NCBI RefSeq assembly: GCF_001580915.1
Contig: NZ_LHZQ01000213.1
Location: 17,965 to 81,964, forward strand
Length of the DNA: 64,000 nucleotides
Source of the DNA: Acetobacter tropicalis
GTDB taxonomy: Bacteria; Pseudomonadota; Alphaproteobacteria; Acetobacterales; Acetobacteraceae
Direction: 5' to 3'
Shown here: positions 9,153 to 17,934 of the stretch, in pieces
How positions within the stretch are numbered: position 1 is the first letter of the stretch
How the letters are laid out: each line of letters begins with the position of its first letter
Made by a program: the position numbers and the translations under genes
The notes under the pieces: generated by a model
Seen by the model: only the letters and a program-made list of their open reading frames with translations
What the model was told of the DNA's origin: nothing
The model's database searches: none

Positions 9153-10726
9153 GCGGGCAGGCCGACGCCGCAGCTGCGGGGTGGAAGCCCCGCCATAATC
9201 CATGGACAGTCGCTTTTGTGGTGACAATGGCGGCGTTCATGGAAATTCTGGATACGACCATCGTCAACGTCTCGCTGCCGCATATCGCGGGTAGCCTGTC
9301 CAGCACGTATGATGATGCAACGTGGACGCTGACGGCCTATCTTGTTGCCAATGGCATTGTGCTCACCATTTCCGGGTGGTTGGGAAAAGTCTTCGGGCGC
9401 AAGCGCTACTTCATGATCTGTATCGTGATGTTCACGGTCTCCTCCTTCCTGTGCGGCATGGCGACGAGTCTGGTGGAACTGATCCTGTTCCGCATGATGC
9501 AGGGCTTTTTTGGGGGCGGCCTTCAGCCCAATCAGCAGTCCATCATTCTGGACAGTTTCCCGCCTGAAAAACGGGCGGCTGCGTTTGGCCTGACCGCCAT
9601 TGCCGCCGTGGTGGGGCCGGTTATCGGTCCGACGCTGGGTGGCTGGATTACGGATAATTTCTCCTGGCGCTGGATTTTCTTTATCAACGTACCCTTCGGT
9701 TTTCTGACAACAGTTGGGGTTGCGACCGTTGTGGAAGATCCTCCCTGGGCACAAAAGCGCAATGCGCCGATTGATATTATCGGTATTGGTCTGATTACGC
9801 TGGGCTTCAGTTGCCTTGAAGTGATGGTGGACCGTGGTGAGGATGCTGACTGGTTTGGCTCCAATTTCATTCGTGTCATGGGCGTTCTGGCGGTTATCGG
9901 GCTGGTGGGTGCGGTCTTGTGGCTTTTGCATACGGATCGTCCCGCGGTGGATCTGCGCGTGTTCAAGGATCGCAATTTTGCAGTCGGCACGGCGTTGATG
10001 GGGGCCATGGGGGCATTGCTTTATGCCTCCGCCATTATTGTTCCGCAGTTTGCTCAGCAGGTGATGGGGTACACAGCCACGCTCTCCGGCCTGATTCTCT
10101 CGCCCGGTGGTATTGCGGTGATCATTCTGATTCCCATTGTCGGCAAGCTCATGACGCTGATGAGCGTGCGTAGTGTGATTGCCCTGGGGTTTGGCTTGAT
10201 GGGGCTGGCGCTGTTCAGTTCCGCCAATCTGGTGCCCTTGCTGGACTTCAAGCATCTTGTGCTGTTCCGCATGAGCCAGACGGCCTGCCTGGCTTTTCTG
10301 TTCGTGCCGCTTTCAACTATTGCGTATTCGACCATTCCGGAACGCCTGAATGCGGATGCATCGGCTCTTTTCAGTATGTCCCGAAACGTGTTGGGGTCTC
10401 TGGCTATTTCGGGCGCCACAGCCTTGCTGATGGAGCGGAAACAGGCGCATCAGGCGCATATGGTGCATTGGATGACCCCGTATCATCAACCTTATAATGA
10501 TTACTTTGATCAGGCCAAAACCGTGGCGCAGGCGCGTGGTGCAACCGAGCATGCGGCAGAAGGCATTGCCCAGCATGTGCAGTATCTGGAATTTACCCGG
10601 CAGGTCGCTATGCTGACCTACAATGAAGTGTTCATGATTCTAGGGATTGGCGCGTTCTTGTGCATCCCTTTCTGCTTCCTGTTCACCCCGATCAGGGGCG
10701 GAGGAAAGCCCGGAGCGGCGCACTAA
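9149..10726 (+). CDS. emrB: DHA2 family MFS drug efflux permease (EmrB-like)
   Basis: A 525-residue polytopic protein with the 14-helix DHA2 layout. It opens with the motif D-like segment FMEILDTTIVNVSLPHIAGS near residues 30-49, followed by GWLGKVFGRKRYF (motif A) and GPVIGPTLGGWITDNFSWRW (motif C) in the expected order. It is the proton-driven inner-membrane pump that works with the HlyD protein encoded just upstream; the ATGA overlap implies 1:1 coupling. Such pairs export uncouplers, weak acids, bile-like or aromatic compounds. The actual substrate is not deducible. A strong intrinsic terminator follows 16 bases after the stop, so emrAB forms its own unit. Confidence 0.92.
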   Translation: MSGQADAAAAGWKPRHNPWTVAFVVTMAAFMEILDTTIVNVSLPHIAGSLSSTYDDATWTLTAYLVANGIVLTISGWLGKVFGRKRYFMICIVMFTVSSFLCGMATSLVELILFRMMQGFFGGGLQPNQQSIILDSFPPEKRAAAFGLTAIAAVVGPVIGPTLGGWITDNFSWRWIFFINVPFGFLTTVGVATVVEDPPWAQKRNAPIDIIGIGLITLGFSCLEVMVDRGEDADWFGSNFIRVMGVLAVIGLVGAVLWLLHTDRPAVDLRVFKDRNFAVGTALMGAMGALLYASAIIVPQFAQQVMGYTATLSGLILSPGGIAVIILIPIVGKLMTLMSVRSVIALGFGLMGLALFSSANLVPLLDFKHLVLFRMSQTACLAFLFVPLSTIAYSTIPERLNADASALFSMSRNVLGSLAISGATALLMERKQAHQAHMVHWMTPYHQPYNDYFDQAKTVAQARGATEHAAEGIAQHVQYLEFTRQVAMLTYNEVFMILGIGAFLCIPFCFLFTPIRGGGKPGAAH

Positions 10727-10742
10727 GTCCTGTATTGAAAAG

Positions 10743-10770
10743 CCCGTCAGACCAGTCTGGCGGGTTTTTT
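10743..10770 (+). terminator. Intrinsic terminator after emrB
   Basis: CCCGTCAGAC and GTCTGGCGGG form a near-perfect ten-pair stem (one G-U pair) followed at once by six T residues. It is well placed to end the emrAB transcript. Confidence 0.85.
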
Positions 10771-11220
10771 ATATGCCCATGGGTGGAAGGGGCGCAGCGG
10801 TATGAGGTCGATCTTTATGTCGGCCAGCCAGAGTGTGGGGCGTAATCAGAGCAATGGCTATGCGGTTTGACTATAGGGCTTTCATCTCGGCGCATACCCA
10901 GAGGTAGAGAAAGGCCATGGTTCCAGTGGGCACTCTATGTCACCCCCATTAACCCTTGGTATCATCTGAAAAATAGAAGGGGGATGTTCTTATTGCAGCG
11001 GGGGATGGCTGCTGTTGAACGTGAGATCATGCCGAGGCACGGAGGCTGTTTGAAAGGCGGGGCTGGCAGGACAACTTGTGGTGGTGATCGAAGGGGTATT
11101 TACCCCACGATGAATCAACATCCGGCCTCTCTGGGCGCTTTTCCGGCCTTCACGCTTTCTCGCCAGCCTCACACGGCTGCGCTTTCAAAAAGCGTCAAAG
11201 CCCGATGGAAGGGGAGTGGC
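10771..11220. other. Gene-free stretch between emrB terminator and rppH
   Basis: About 450 bases lie between the convergent emrB and rppH genes. Short frames on both strands lack conserved features and good ribosome sites. A small perfect hairpin (GGGGTA/TACCCC, 11093-11106) and a CGCTTT/AAAGCG hairpin near 11184 are visible, but neither is followed by a T-run. I see no tRNA or recognisable structured RNA; rppH has no obvious terminator here. Confidence 0.4.
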
Positions 11221-11730
11221 TTAGCTTGCGTGGGTGAAAGGCTCGAAGTCCTGCACCAGCTTTTCGTAAATGGGCTTTTTGAAGCCCACGTTCCGTTGGG
11301 GCAGGGACGCGAGGTCTACCCACTGGAAGGCATCAAATTCCGGCGGGTTTTGCAGGTTCAGATTGATGTCCTGATCTGTGCCGGTGAAGGCAAGCGCAAA
11401 CCATTTCTGTGTTTGCCCGCGATACTTGCCGCCCAATGCCTTGCCAATCAGATTTTCAGGCAGATCATAGGCAATCCATTCTGGATGCTCTTTCAGAATG
11501 TGCAGTGTGTCCGTGCCAATTTCTTCCTGCACTTCACGCAGCACGGCAGCTTCAGGTGTTTCGCCTTCGTCTATGCCGCCCTGCGGGCATTGCCATACGC
11601 CTTCTGAAAGGGGACCGCCCACGCCGGGCATATCCGTGCGGCGGGCGATAAAGACTTTGCCGTCTGCACGGAAAATAAGGGCTCCTACATTTGGACGGTA
11701 GGGCAGACTATTAGGAGAAAGAACTGTCAT
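11221..11730 (-). CDS. rppH: RNA pyrophosphohydrolase (Nudix)
   Basis: Removes pyrophosphate from the 5' triphosphate of mRNAs and so starts 5'-end-dependent decay. The 169-residue product has a complete Nudix box at 51-72 (GX5EX7REVQEEIG), preceded by MPGVGGPLSEGVWQCPQ, which is specific for the RppH/NudH group. It is the last gene of the gpmI-envC-ctpA-deacetylase-rppH array and starts three bases after the deacetylase stop, so it is very probably cotranscribed. The ribosome site before the ATG is weak, consistent with translational coupling. The only real alternative is a dinucleoside polyphosphate hydrolase annotation, which describes the same family. Confidence 0.93.
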   Translation of the reverse strand: MTVLSPNSLPYRPNVGALIFRADGKVFIARRTDMPGVGGPLSEGVWQCPQGGIDEGETPEAAVLREVQEEIGTDTLHILKEHPEWIAYDLPENLIGKALGGKYRGQTQKWFALAFTGTDQDINLNLQNPPEFDAFQWVDLASLPQRNVGFKKPIYEKLVQDFEPFTHAS

Positions 11731-11733
11731 GGC

Positions 11734-12873
11734 TCAGAATCGGGGCTGCTGGGAGTTCTGCTGGTTCCAGTTGGGCGCGGACAGGTGAACATGCATGCCA
11801 CCATCGGCCTGAGCAGGACCTTTAGAGGATGCTGGCGTGGTTGAGGATGATGCCGCAGCCGGTTGGGGCGCAACAAGCATGCTGACAGGCACCAGTGTAA
11901 TGCCCACATCTTTCAGGTGCGGAATCCACGCACGCAGGCAGGCCAGAGCCACAGGGCGCAAAGGCCCCATCACCCCAATGGCGCGGCCATTCCGGCGTGC
12001 TGCCTGCTGAAGTTTCAGCAACTGGATATCAATATTGACGATATCTGTATCGGTATTGATGCTGACATCCGCTGTGCCAATGGCGCCCGGCCCCTGCGCG
12101 GCTGTTCCCGGTGTTGCGTTCAGGTAGAGAAGGCCGCGCTTATCAATATCAGTCAGAATAGGCGTGAAAGCAGGAGAGTGAGGAAACGCGCCGCCATTCT
12201 GGCCGGAAAAGGCGTTGGTTACACCTGCATAGCCCGCAAGGCTTGAAAGCGCCCAGCTATAGTTTTCCATATTTTTAGATGCGGAAAGCCCAGCCCCCAA
12301 GGCTCTGGGGCCAGCATTGTTCGCAGCCTTGGCGTCTGCTCCGCCTGCGGCTTTATCGTCCTGAACCGGCAGGGACAACAAGGTTTCATGCTTGTGGGCA
12401 CGCGCCTGCTGGATAATGTCATCCGCATCAGAGACATAGGGAGAAATGGCCAGAGAAACCGGACCGGGCAGGGAGGTCATGGCTTCCTGCGTCAACGCCT
12501 CAGAATCCCCCACGCCGTCAATCAGCAGTGCCACCTGGGCGGAGCCTGCGGGCACATCTACCACAGGGGCGGCATAGACCTGGCGTGCCATACGCCCATG
12601 CTGGCCGCGCTTGGGCAGTGCGTAGCCATTCGGGCCACTATGGTTTTCAAGCAGGTCCGCCTGTAGGCCGGGAATATCGATTTTGGCCGCCTGCGGCTGC
12701 GCAGAGTCTGCTGAGGGTAGATCAATGTCCTGACCGCCAATTTCCGGACGCGGCGGCCCCATGATCTGCAAGGTGATTGCCAGCACGCCAGCCACAGCGG
12801 CAGTGCCCCCCCAGAAGCGAACAAAGGCCCGGCCAGAAGGTGGCATCTGCTGCCACAGGGACGTGCTGTGCAT
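11734..12873 (-). CDS. Divergent polysaccharide deacetylase family protein (YibQ-like)
   Basis: The 379-residue protein has one N-terminal helix (about 20-38) and a low-complexity linker. The divergent deacetylase fold follows: VALLIDGVGDSEALTQEAM near 135-153, LSLPVQ near 190, and the late VMGPLRPVALACLRAWIP block. The family resembles NodB-type deacetylases but lacks the full metal site, so catalytic activity is doubtful. It is found next to envC and ctpA in many alphaproteobacteria, suggesting a role in peptidoglycan remodelling at division. The frame could start at GTG 12891. I prefer ATG 12873, which has ACAGGA ten bases upstream. The C-terminus is rich in proline, alanine, serine and glutamine. 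Confidence 0.82.
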   Translation of the reverse strand: MHSTSLWQQMPPSGRAFVRFWGGTAAVAGVLAITLQIMGPPRPEIGGQDIDLPSADSAQPQAAKIDIPGLQADLLENHSGPNGYALPKRGQHGRMARQVYAAPVVDVPAGSAQVALLIDGVGDSEALTQEAMTSLPGPVSLAISPYVSDADDIIQQARAHKHETLLSLPVQDDKAAGGADAKAANNAGPRALGAGLSASKNMENYSWALSSLAGYAGVTNAFSGQNGGAFPHSPAFTPILTDIDKRGLLYLNATPGTAAQGPGAIGTADVSINTDTDIVNIDIQLLKLQQAARRNGRAIGVMGPLRPVALACLRAWIPHLKDVGITLVPVSMLVAPQPAAASSSTTPASSKGPAQADGGMHVHLSAPNWNQQNSQQPRF

Positions 12874-12894
12874 GATGGCTGTTCCTGTCACGGA

Positions 12895-14337
12895 TTAATG
12901 GTGCGGGGCTTCGTCCTTGGTCACCACTTTTGCAGGCGGCAGGGCGGCAGCCGGATCAGGCGCAGGCAATCCTGCCATGGAGCGCACAACTCGCAATCCC
13001 TGCTGAAGCTGGAAATCCGTTTTGGGTTTGGTGTAGTCAAATTCAGGCCAGTTGGCCGGAGGCTCAGCCGGAATATCCTTGGCAATGGCCGGCAGATCCG
13101 TGCGGGGCACGGCTTTGGTCTGGTTGCCACCCTGATTTTTCAGAATATGTTCAAGATCTGCTTCATGCAGGCTGAAGCCGGGGTCTTCGCGCGTTTCCCG
13201 AACGGCAATATCGGGCGTAATGCCCAGCGCCTGAATGGATCGACCGGAAGGCGTATAGTAGCGCGCCGTGGTCAGGCGGATGGCACCGTTGCCCGGAATG
13301 GGCATGATGGACTGCACGGACCCCTTGCCGAAGGATTTTGTACCCACCAGCACGGCACGATGATGGTCCTGCAATGCGCCGGAGACAATTTCAGATGCCG
13401 AGGCTGACCCACCGTTGATCAGCACCACAACGGGCAGACCATCGGTAATATCTGTACCGTGGGCATCCCAGCGCTGGCTGTCCTTGGGGTGGCGGGCGCG
13501 GGTGGAGACAATCTCGCCAGACCGGATGAAGCTGGAAGACACATCAATGGCCTGATTCAGCAGGCCGCCGGGGTCATTCCGTAGGTCCAGCACCAGCCCG
13601 GCCAGCTTGCCGCCGGCCTGCTGCTTCAACTGGTTGTAGGCTTTGAGCAGCCCTTTTTCCGTTTCCTCATTGAACTGGGCAATGCGGATATAGCCGATGC
13701 GATCATACAGTGCGGATTTGATCACTTCGATATGAATGATCTCACGCGTCAGCGTCAGGACGATGGGCTTGGGTGTTTTTTCACGCACCAGCGTCAGGGT
13801 GATCTTGGTGTTGGGTTTGCCGCGCATTTTCTTCACGGCTTCATCCAGCGGCGTGCCATCAACGGGGTGGCCATCCACGGCGATGATATAATCACCCGGC
13901 TTGATGCCAGCGCGGAAGCCCGGCGTGCCATCCACAGGCGAGACAACGCGGATATGGCCGTCCTGCTGCTGAAGCTCCAGCCCAAGCCCGCCGAACTCGC
14001 CTTTCATCTGCACCATCATGTCTTCGTACTGCTTTTCAGTCATGTACGAACTATGGGGGTCTAGCCCGGTGAGCATGCCGTTCAGGGCGTTGGTGATCAG
14101 ATCCTTGTCAGAAACAGGTTCAACATAGTCTGCACGGACAAGGTCAAGCACGGTGCCAAACAGGGTCAGCAGCCGGTAGGTTTCCGCATGGTTGGCGGTA
14201 GGGGAGGCATCGGGCGCCTTCTCAGCCAGCGCGGGGGAGGCGAGCATGCCTGCGCCAGAAAGCACTCCTGAGTGGGAGGCCACGGCAAGGCCTGCCAGAA
14301 AGGTAGCGCCGAGCATCAGACCTGTGCGGAACTTCAT
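12895..14337 (-). CDS. ctpA: C-terminal processing protease, S41 family
   Basis: A periplasmic serine protease of about 480 residues. It has a signal peptide (MKFRTGLMLGATFLAGLAVA), a tail-binding PDZ domain with GFRAGIKPGDYIIAVDG, and the S41 core. The core contains LRNDPGGLL, the catalytic serine in GGSASASEI near 309-318, and the catalytic lysine in GTKSFGKGSVQ near 332-342. The frame is open to 14454, but the ATG at 14337 gives a proper signal peptide and has AGGAG upstream. CtpA processes envelope proteins and peptidoglycan hydrolases. Linkage to envC fits a role in septal wall remodelling. The C-terminal tail is proline/alanine-rich. Confidence 0.93.
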   Translation of the reverse strand: MKFRTGLMLGATFLAGLAVASHSGVLSGAGMLASPALAEKAPDASPTANHAETYRLLTLFGTVLDLVRADYVEPVSDKDLITNALNGMLTGLDPHSSYMTEKQYEDMMVQMKGEFGGLGLELQQQDGHIRVVSPVDGTPGFRAGIKPGDYIIAVDGHPVDGTPLDEAVKKMRGKPNTKITLTLVREKTPKPIVLTLTREIIHIEVIKSALYDRIGYIRIAQFNEETEKGLLKAYNQLKQQAGGKLAGLVLDLRNDPGGLLNQAIDVSSSFIRSGEIVSTRARHPKDSQRWDAHGTDITDGLPVVVLINGGSASASEIVSGALQDHHRAVLVGTKSFGKGSVQSIMPIPGNGAIRLTTARYYTPSGRSIQALGITPDIAVRETREDPGFSLHEADLEHILKNQGGNQTKAVPRTDLPAIAKDIPAEPPANWPEFDYTKPKTDFQLQQGLRVVRSMAGLPAPDPAAALPPAKVVTKDEAPHH

Positions 14338-14504
14338 GCGATCTCGTCTCCTGTCGCCGGGCGTGGCCCGTGCGGTCGTATCCTGTACTGTTGTATTGCA
14401 CATCGTGCGGCCAAACCGGAGCAGTGTCTGCTTCTTGCCACCACTCTGCGGCAACGGAGAGTAGCGGCTTCTGCCGCTCAGGAAAACTGCCTGTGCGCTT
14501 TTCC

Positions 14505-16013
14505 TTACAGGAATGGCGCAGGGTTGACAGCCTTCTGACCATGGCGAAGCTGAATAAACAAGGTGCCGGAGCCCCCCATATGCCCAACGGGTGCGCCTTT
14601 TGTGAGGCTTTGCCCGGTTTCAACATCTAGTCCACCCAGTCCCGCCATGACAAAACGGTAATGCTGCCCGCAGTTGAGGATGATCATCTGGCCATAAGTT
14701 CTGAACGGGCCTGCAAAATCAACGCGCCCCGAACAGGGGGTGCGTACGCTGGCACCCGGCGGGGTGCGGTAGGTCACACCCGTTGCCGGACCAGATTCGG
14801 TGGCGGAACCCCATGTTGTTACCAGTGCGCCCGCCACGGGGCGCGTGCCGCCACCCGTTGGCGCACGCTCACTCAGGCCCGGACCTGCTGATGTCTGAAT
14901 AGCCTGCATCTTCCGGCGTGCTGCATCGGCCTGCTCCTGCGCGCGGCGGCGGGCGGCCTCATCCTTTGCCGCCTGATGGGCGCGCTCGGCTGCGGCAATT
15001 TCCTTTTGCAGGGCGGCTTCCGCATTGGCTTGCAGCGCATCCAGACGGGAGACGGCATCCTGAAGGGTGGAGGCTTTTTTTGTGGCGTCTTCCAACCGTT
15101 GAGAAGCTGCGCGGGCGGCGGCGTTGGCCTGCCGCTGGGCATCACGCGCTTTGAGGGCCTGCTGCTTTACCGTGTCACGCTGCCGGGTCTGGGTCTGTTG
15201 CAGGGTGGCAAGCTGGGTAAGGTGGGTTGAGAGTTCGGTATCAAGGGCTGTCAGTTTTTCCTGTCTGGCCCGCATATCCTCGGCCTGATGCTCCAACTCC
15301 CGTGAGAGGCCACGCAGAACCAGAAACCCTGTTACAGCTTCCCCCTGTGGTACGGGGGCAGCCAGAAGGGTATCTGAGGGGTAAAGGGACAGGCGTTCGG
15401 CCAACGGAAGCACGGGGGAGAGCGCTTTTGCATCTTCCTCCAACGCGGCATGAAGGCTGGTCTGTTCTTTCCGGATATCTGCAATACGGGAATCGAGATC
15501 AGCAATCTGCTGTTCCGTGGTTTGCAACTGCGTGGTGGCGCTAACGGTCGCGGCGGAAAGCGCAGTGGCTTTGGCGGCACTTTGAACGGCCAGCGCCTGA
15601 GCCGCCGCATTCCGTGCGCGGGAGGCTTCCACCGCCGCAGCTTGTGCCGCTTTTTGCCGGTTTATGGCATCCCGTTGGGCCTGCGTGGTTTGCAGCGCCT
15701 GCCGCGCCTGCAGCACAGATTGCTCGGCCTGCTGTTCCGCTTTTGTTGTTGGAGTGCTGCTGCCGGAGGCTTTGGAGTTTCTGGTGTGGCTGCGTGAGGA
15801 CGCGGTGTGATGGTGGCTGGCAGAGGACTGGTTGCTGGCATGCCCAGCGCTATGGCTGCTTTTGGCCGCTCTGGTTTTTTGCGAAGCAGCTAGCGCCGTG
15901 CCGGGGGATATTCCAGCCCCTACAGTCAGAAGCACGGCGGCAAGGCCACACACTCCCCCCGCCAGAAGGCGGCGCTGGGCAGAGGGGGGAGAGGGTGGCA
16001 GCGTAAAGAGCAT
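14505..16013 (-). CDS. envC: EnvC-like murein hydrolase activator
   Basis: The 502-residue protein has a signal sequence, a Ser/His/Ala-rich low-complexity stretch (about 45-90) and a long coiled coil (about 95-370, with repeated QQIADLDSRI-type heptads). It ends in a C-terminal LytM/M23 domain (about 395-502). In that domain the usual zinc ligands are missing: the first histidine and aspartate positions read TPPGASV and the HxH strand reads FIQLRHG. This matches EnvC proteins, which activate amidases at the septum rather than cutting peptidoglycan. The ATG abuts the gpmI stop with no gap. It is encoded upstream of ctpA in a division-related operon. Confidence 0.88.
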   Translation of the reverse strand: MLFTLPPSPPSAQRRLLAGGVCGLAAVLLTVGAGISPGTALAASQKTRAAKSSHSAGHASNQSSASHHHTASSRSHTRNSKASGSSTPTTKAEQQAEQSVLQARQALQTTQAQRDAINRQKAAQAAAVEASRARNAAAQALAVQSAAKATALSAATVSATTQLQTTEQQIADLDSRIADIRKEQTSLHAALEEDAKALSPVLPLAERLSLYPSDTLLAAPVPQGEAVTGFLVLRGLSRELEHQAEDMRARQEKLTALDTELSTHLTQLATLQQTQTRQRDTVKQQALKARDAQRQANAAARAASQRLEDATKKASTLQDAVSRLDALQANAEAALQKEIAAAERAHQAAKDEAARRRAQEQADAARRKMQAIQTSAGPGLSERAPTGGGTRPVAGALVTTWGSATESGPATGVTYRTPPGASVRTPCSGRVDFAGPFRTYGQMIILNCGQHYRFVMAGLGGLDVETGQSLTKGAPVGHMGGSGTLFIQLRHGQKAVNPAPFL

Positions 16014-17552
16014 TCAGTCCGTTAACAGGGATACGCCGGTCATGTCATCCGGTTTGGGCAGGCCCATCATATCCAGCAGGGTTGGGGCCAGATCTGCCAG
16101 CCTGCCATCTTTCAGTTTTCGGTCGCCTACATTGAAGGCCACCAGCGGAACAACATTAAGCGTGTGGGCCGTGTGAGGCACCCCGGTATCCGGGTCTCTC
16201 ATGGTTTCGCAGTTGCCATGATCCGCTGTAACCAGCAATGCACCATTCTGCTTTTTCAAAGCCTCCAGAATACGGCCTACGCCCGTATCAACCGTCTCAA
16301 CCGCTTTGATGGCTGCTTTCAGAACCCCCGTATGTCCCACCATGTCCGGATTGGCGAAGTTCAGCACAATCAGATCATACGTGCCGCTTTCAATGGCATG
16401 CACGGCTTTATCCGTCAGTTCCGGCGCGGACATTTCGGGCTGGAGATCATAGGTGGCGACTTTGGGGGAAGGGACCATGATACGGTCTTCTCCCTCAAAC
16501 AGCGTTTCCCGGCCACCATTCAGAAAATAGGTGACATGCGGGTATTTTTCGGTCTCCGCCATGCGCAACTGTTTGCGGCCTGCGCGGGAGACAACTTCAC
16601 CCAGAATATTGGTGAGTGTTTCCGGCGGGAACAGGATGGAAATACGTTCCACCAACGTATCGCTGTAATGGGTCATACCCAGTACGGCCGCGAAGGAAAC
16701 CACCTTATGGCGTGCAAAGCCGTCAAAATCAGGCTCCACCAGCGCATCAAGAAGTTGCCGGATACGGTCTGCACGGAAATTGAAGGAGAGAATAGCATCT
16801 CCATCCTTCATGCCGGTGTAGCCTTCAAGCACCGTGGGGAGAATGAATTCGTCCGTGGTATTGGCCTTGTAGGCGTCTGCAATCACATCCTGCGCGGTTG
16901 CGGCTTTCGGCCCTTCGGCAGTGACAATGGCGTTGTAGGCTTTTTCAACCCGCTCCCAACGCTTGTCGCGGTCCATGGCGTAATACCGGCCGCTGACAGT
17001 TGCGAGGGTGACACCTTCGGGTAGCTCAGCCTGCAACTTTTCCAGATACCCCTGAGCAGATTGCGGTGGTGTGTCTCGCCCGTCTGTAAAGACATGAAAC
17101 GCGACGGGAATACCCGCTTCCGCCACAATACGGGCGAGTGAAACCGCATGATCCTGATGCGCATGCACCCCACCGGGGGAGACAAGGCCCATCAGATGAC
17201 AGGTGCCTCCGGTTTTTTTCAGCGTAGCAAGAAAAGCCTGCATCACAGGGCTACGGGCAACAGACCCGTCCCGCAGGGCGGTAAAGATCCGGGGCAGTTC
17301 CTGCATGACCACACGACCGGCCCCGATATTCAGATGCCCGACTTCCGAATTACCCATCTGGCCTTCCGGCAGGCCCACATCCTCGCCGCAGGTGCGCAGA
17401 AAGCTGCGCGGCGCATTGGCCCAAAGCGCATCAAAAACGGGCGTGTTGGCAAGCTGGACGGCGTTATCTGAGGAGTCTTCTCTCCAGCCGAACCCATCAA
17501 GAATAACCAGCATGACGGGACGTTTGTGCTGCTGCGGCGCGGAGGTGCTCAT
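16014..17552 (-). CDS. gpmI: 2,3-bisphosphoglycerate-independent phosphoglycerate mutase
   Basis: Interconverts 3- and 2-phosphoglycerate in glycolysis and gluconeogenesis. The 512-residue product has the alkaline-phosphatase-type core: VILDGFGWRE near the start, the nucleophile serine in QMGNSEVGHLNIGAG, GVHAHQDH, FTDGRDTPP, FNFRADR, and the late metal site in VTADHGNCE and HTAH. The frame continues upstream to 17687, but ATG 17552 has AGAAGG in front and matches the family start. It heads a five-gene array and abuts envC with no gap, so a metabolic enzyme drives cell-envelope genes from the same transcript. This is a common alphaproteobacterial arrangement. Confidence 0.95.
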   Translation of the reverse strand: MSTSAPQQHKRPVMLVILDGFGWREDSSDNAVQLANTPVFDALWANAPRSFLRTCGEDVGLPEGQMGNSEVGHLNIGAGRVVMQELPRIFTALRDGSVARSPVMQAFLATLKKTGGTCHLMGLVSPGGVHAHQDHAVSLARIVAEAGIPVAFHVFTDGRDTPPQSAQGYLEKLQAELPEGVTLATVSGRYYAMDRDKRWERVEKAYNAIVTAEGPKAATAQDVIADAYKANTTDEFILPTVLEGYTGMKDGDAILSFNFRADRIRQLLDALVEPDFDGFARHKVVSFAAVLGMTHYSDTLVERISILFPPETLTNILGEVVSRAGRKQLRMAETEKYPHVTYFLNGGRETLFEGEDRIMVPSPKVATYDLQPEMSAPELTDKAVHAIESGTYDLIVLNFANPDMVGHTGVLKAAIKAVETVDTGVGRILEALKKQNGALLVTADHGNCETMRDPDTGVPHTAHTLNVVPLVAFNVGDRKLKDGRLADLAPTLLDMMGLPKPDDMTGVSLLTD

Positions 17553-17934
17553 GGGGGCATGCCTTCTTATGTTTTTGTTGGAAAGATCATGCCACCAAAT
17601 GCCTTTTTTCACAAAGGGGACAGACGTTTTCTTCCTGGAAAGCTCGCAGGGCTTCTTGTAGCGGATTTTCAGGACAACCTGACGCAAGCGATGTTTCAGG
17701 CCGAGATGGGGCCTGACAATACCGGCTCAGAATGCCGTGGAGGGTTTCCGGCGAAAAATTCTGCTCGGAAGGAAATTTTTTTCGTCAGGACAAACTATGT
17801 CAGGAAACATCCTCAAAAGCAGCGTGCCACACTTTAATGGGGACGCGCCTTATGCGGAGAATGAGAAGGACGAAATAAGGGAGTGTTGAGAAAAAAGACG
17901 GGGAGGCAGCGTGCCTCACCCGTCGGAAAGTGTC
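17553..17934. other. Intergenic region holding gpmI promoter region and ilvA terminator
   Basis: This 382-base gap separates ilvA (ending) from gpmI (starting), both on the minus strand. It contains the ilvA terminator at 17891-17924. A seven-base direct repeat GTCAGGA at 17784-17790 and 17799-17805, spaced 15 bases start to start, lies in the likely gpmI control region. No convincing -10/-35 pair or small gene is visible. Confidence 0.4.
17891..17924 (-). terminator. Intrinsic terminator after ilvA
   Basis: Read on the minus strand, GACGGGTGAGGCA pairs with TGCCTCCCCGTC (one unpaired base) around a three-base loop, followed by six T residues. It is located just after the ilvA stop. Confidence 0.8.

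Noticed and set aside
11093..11106. Small perfect hairpin GGGGTA/TACCCC as an rppH terminator
   Set aside because: It is about 115 bases past the rppH stop and no T-run follows it on the minus strand.
10867..11607. A 246-codon plus-strand frame partly in the emrB-rppH gap
   Set aside because: Half of it is the antisense of rppH, the rest has no conserved features, and it lacks a ribosome site.
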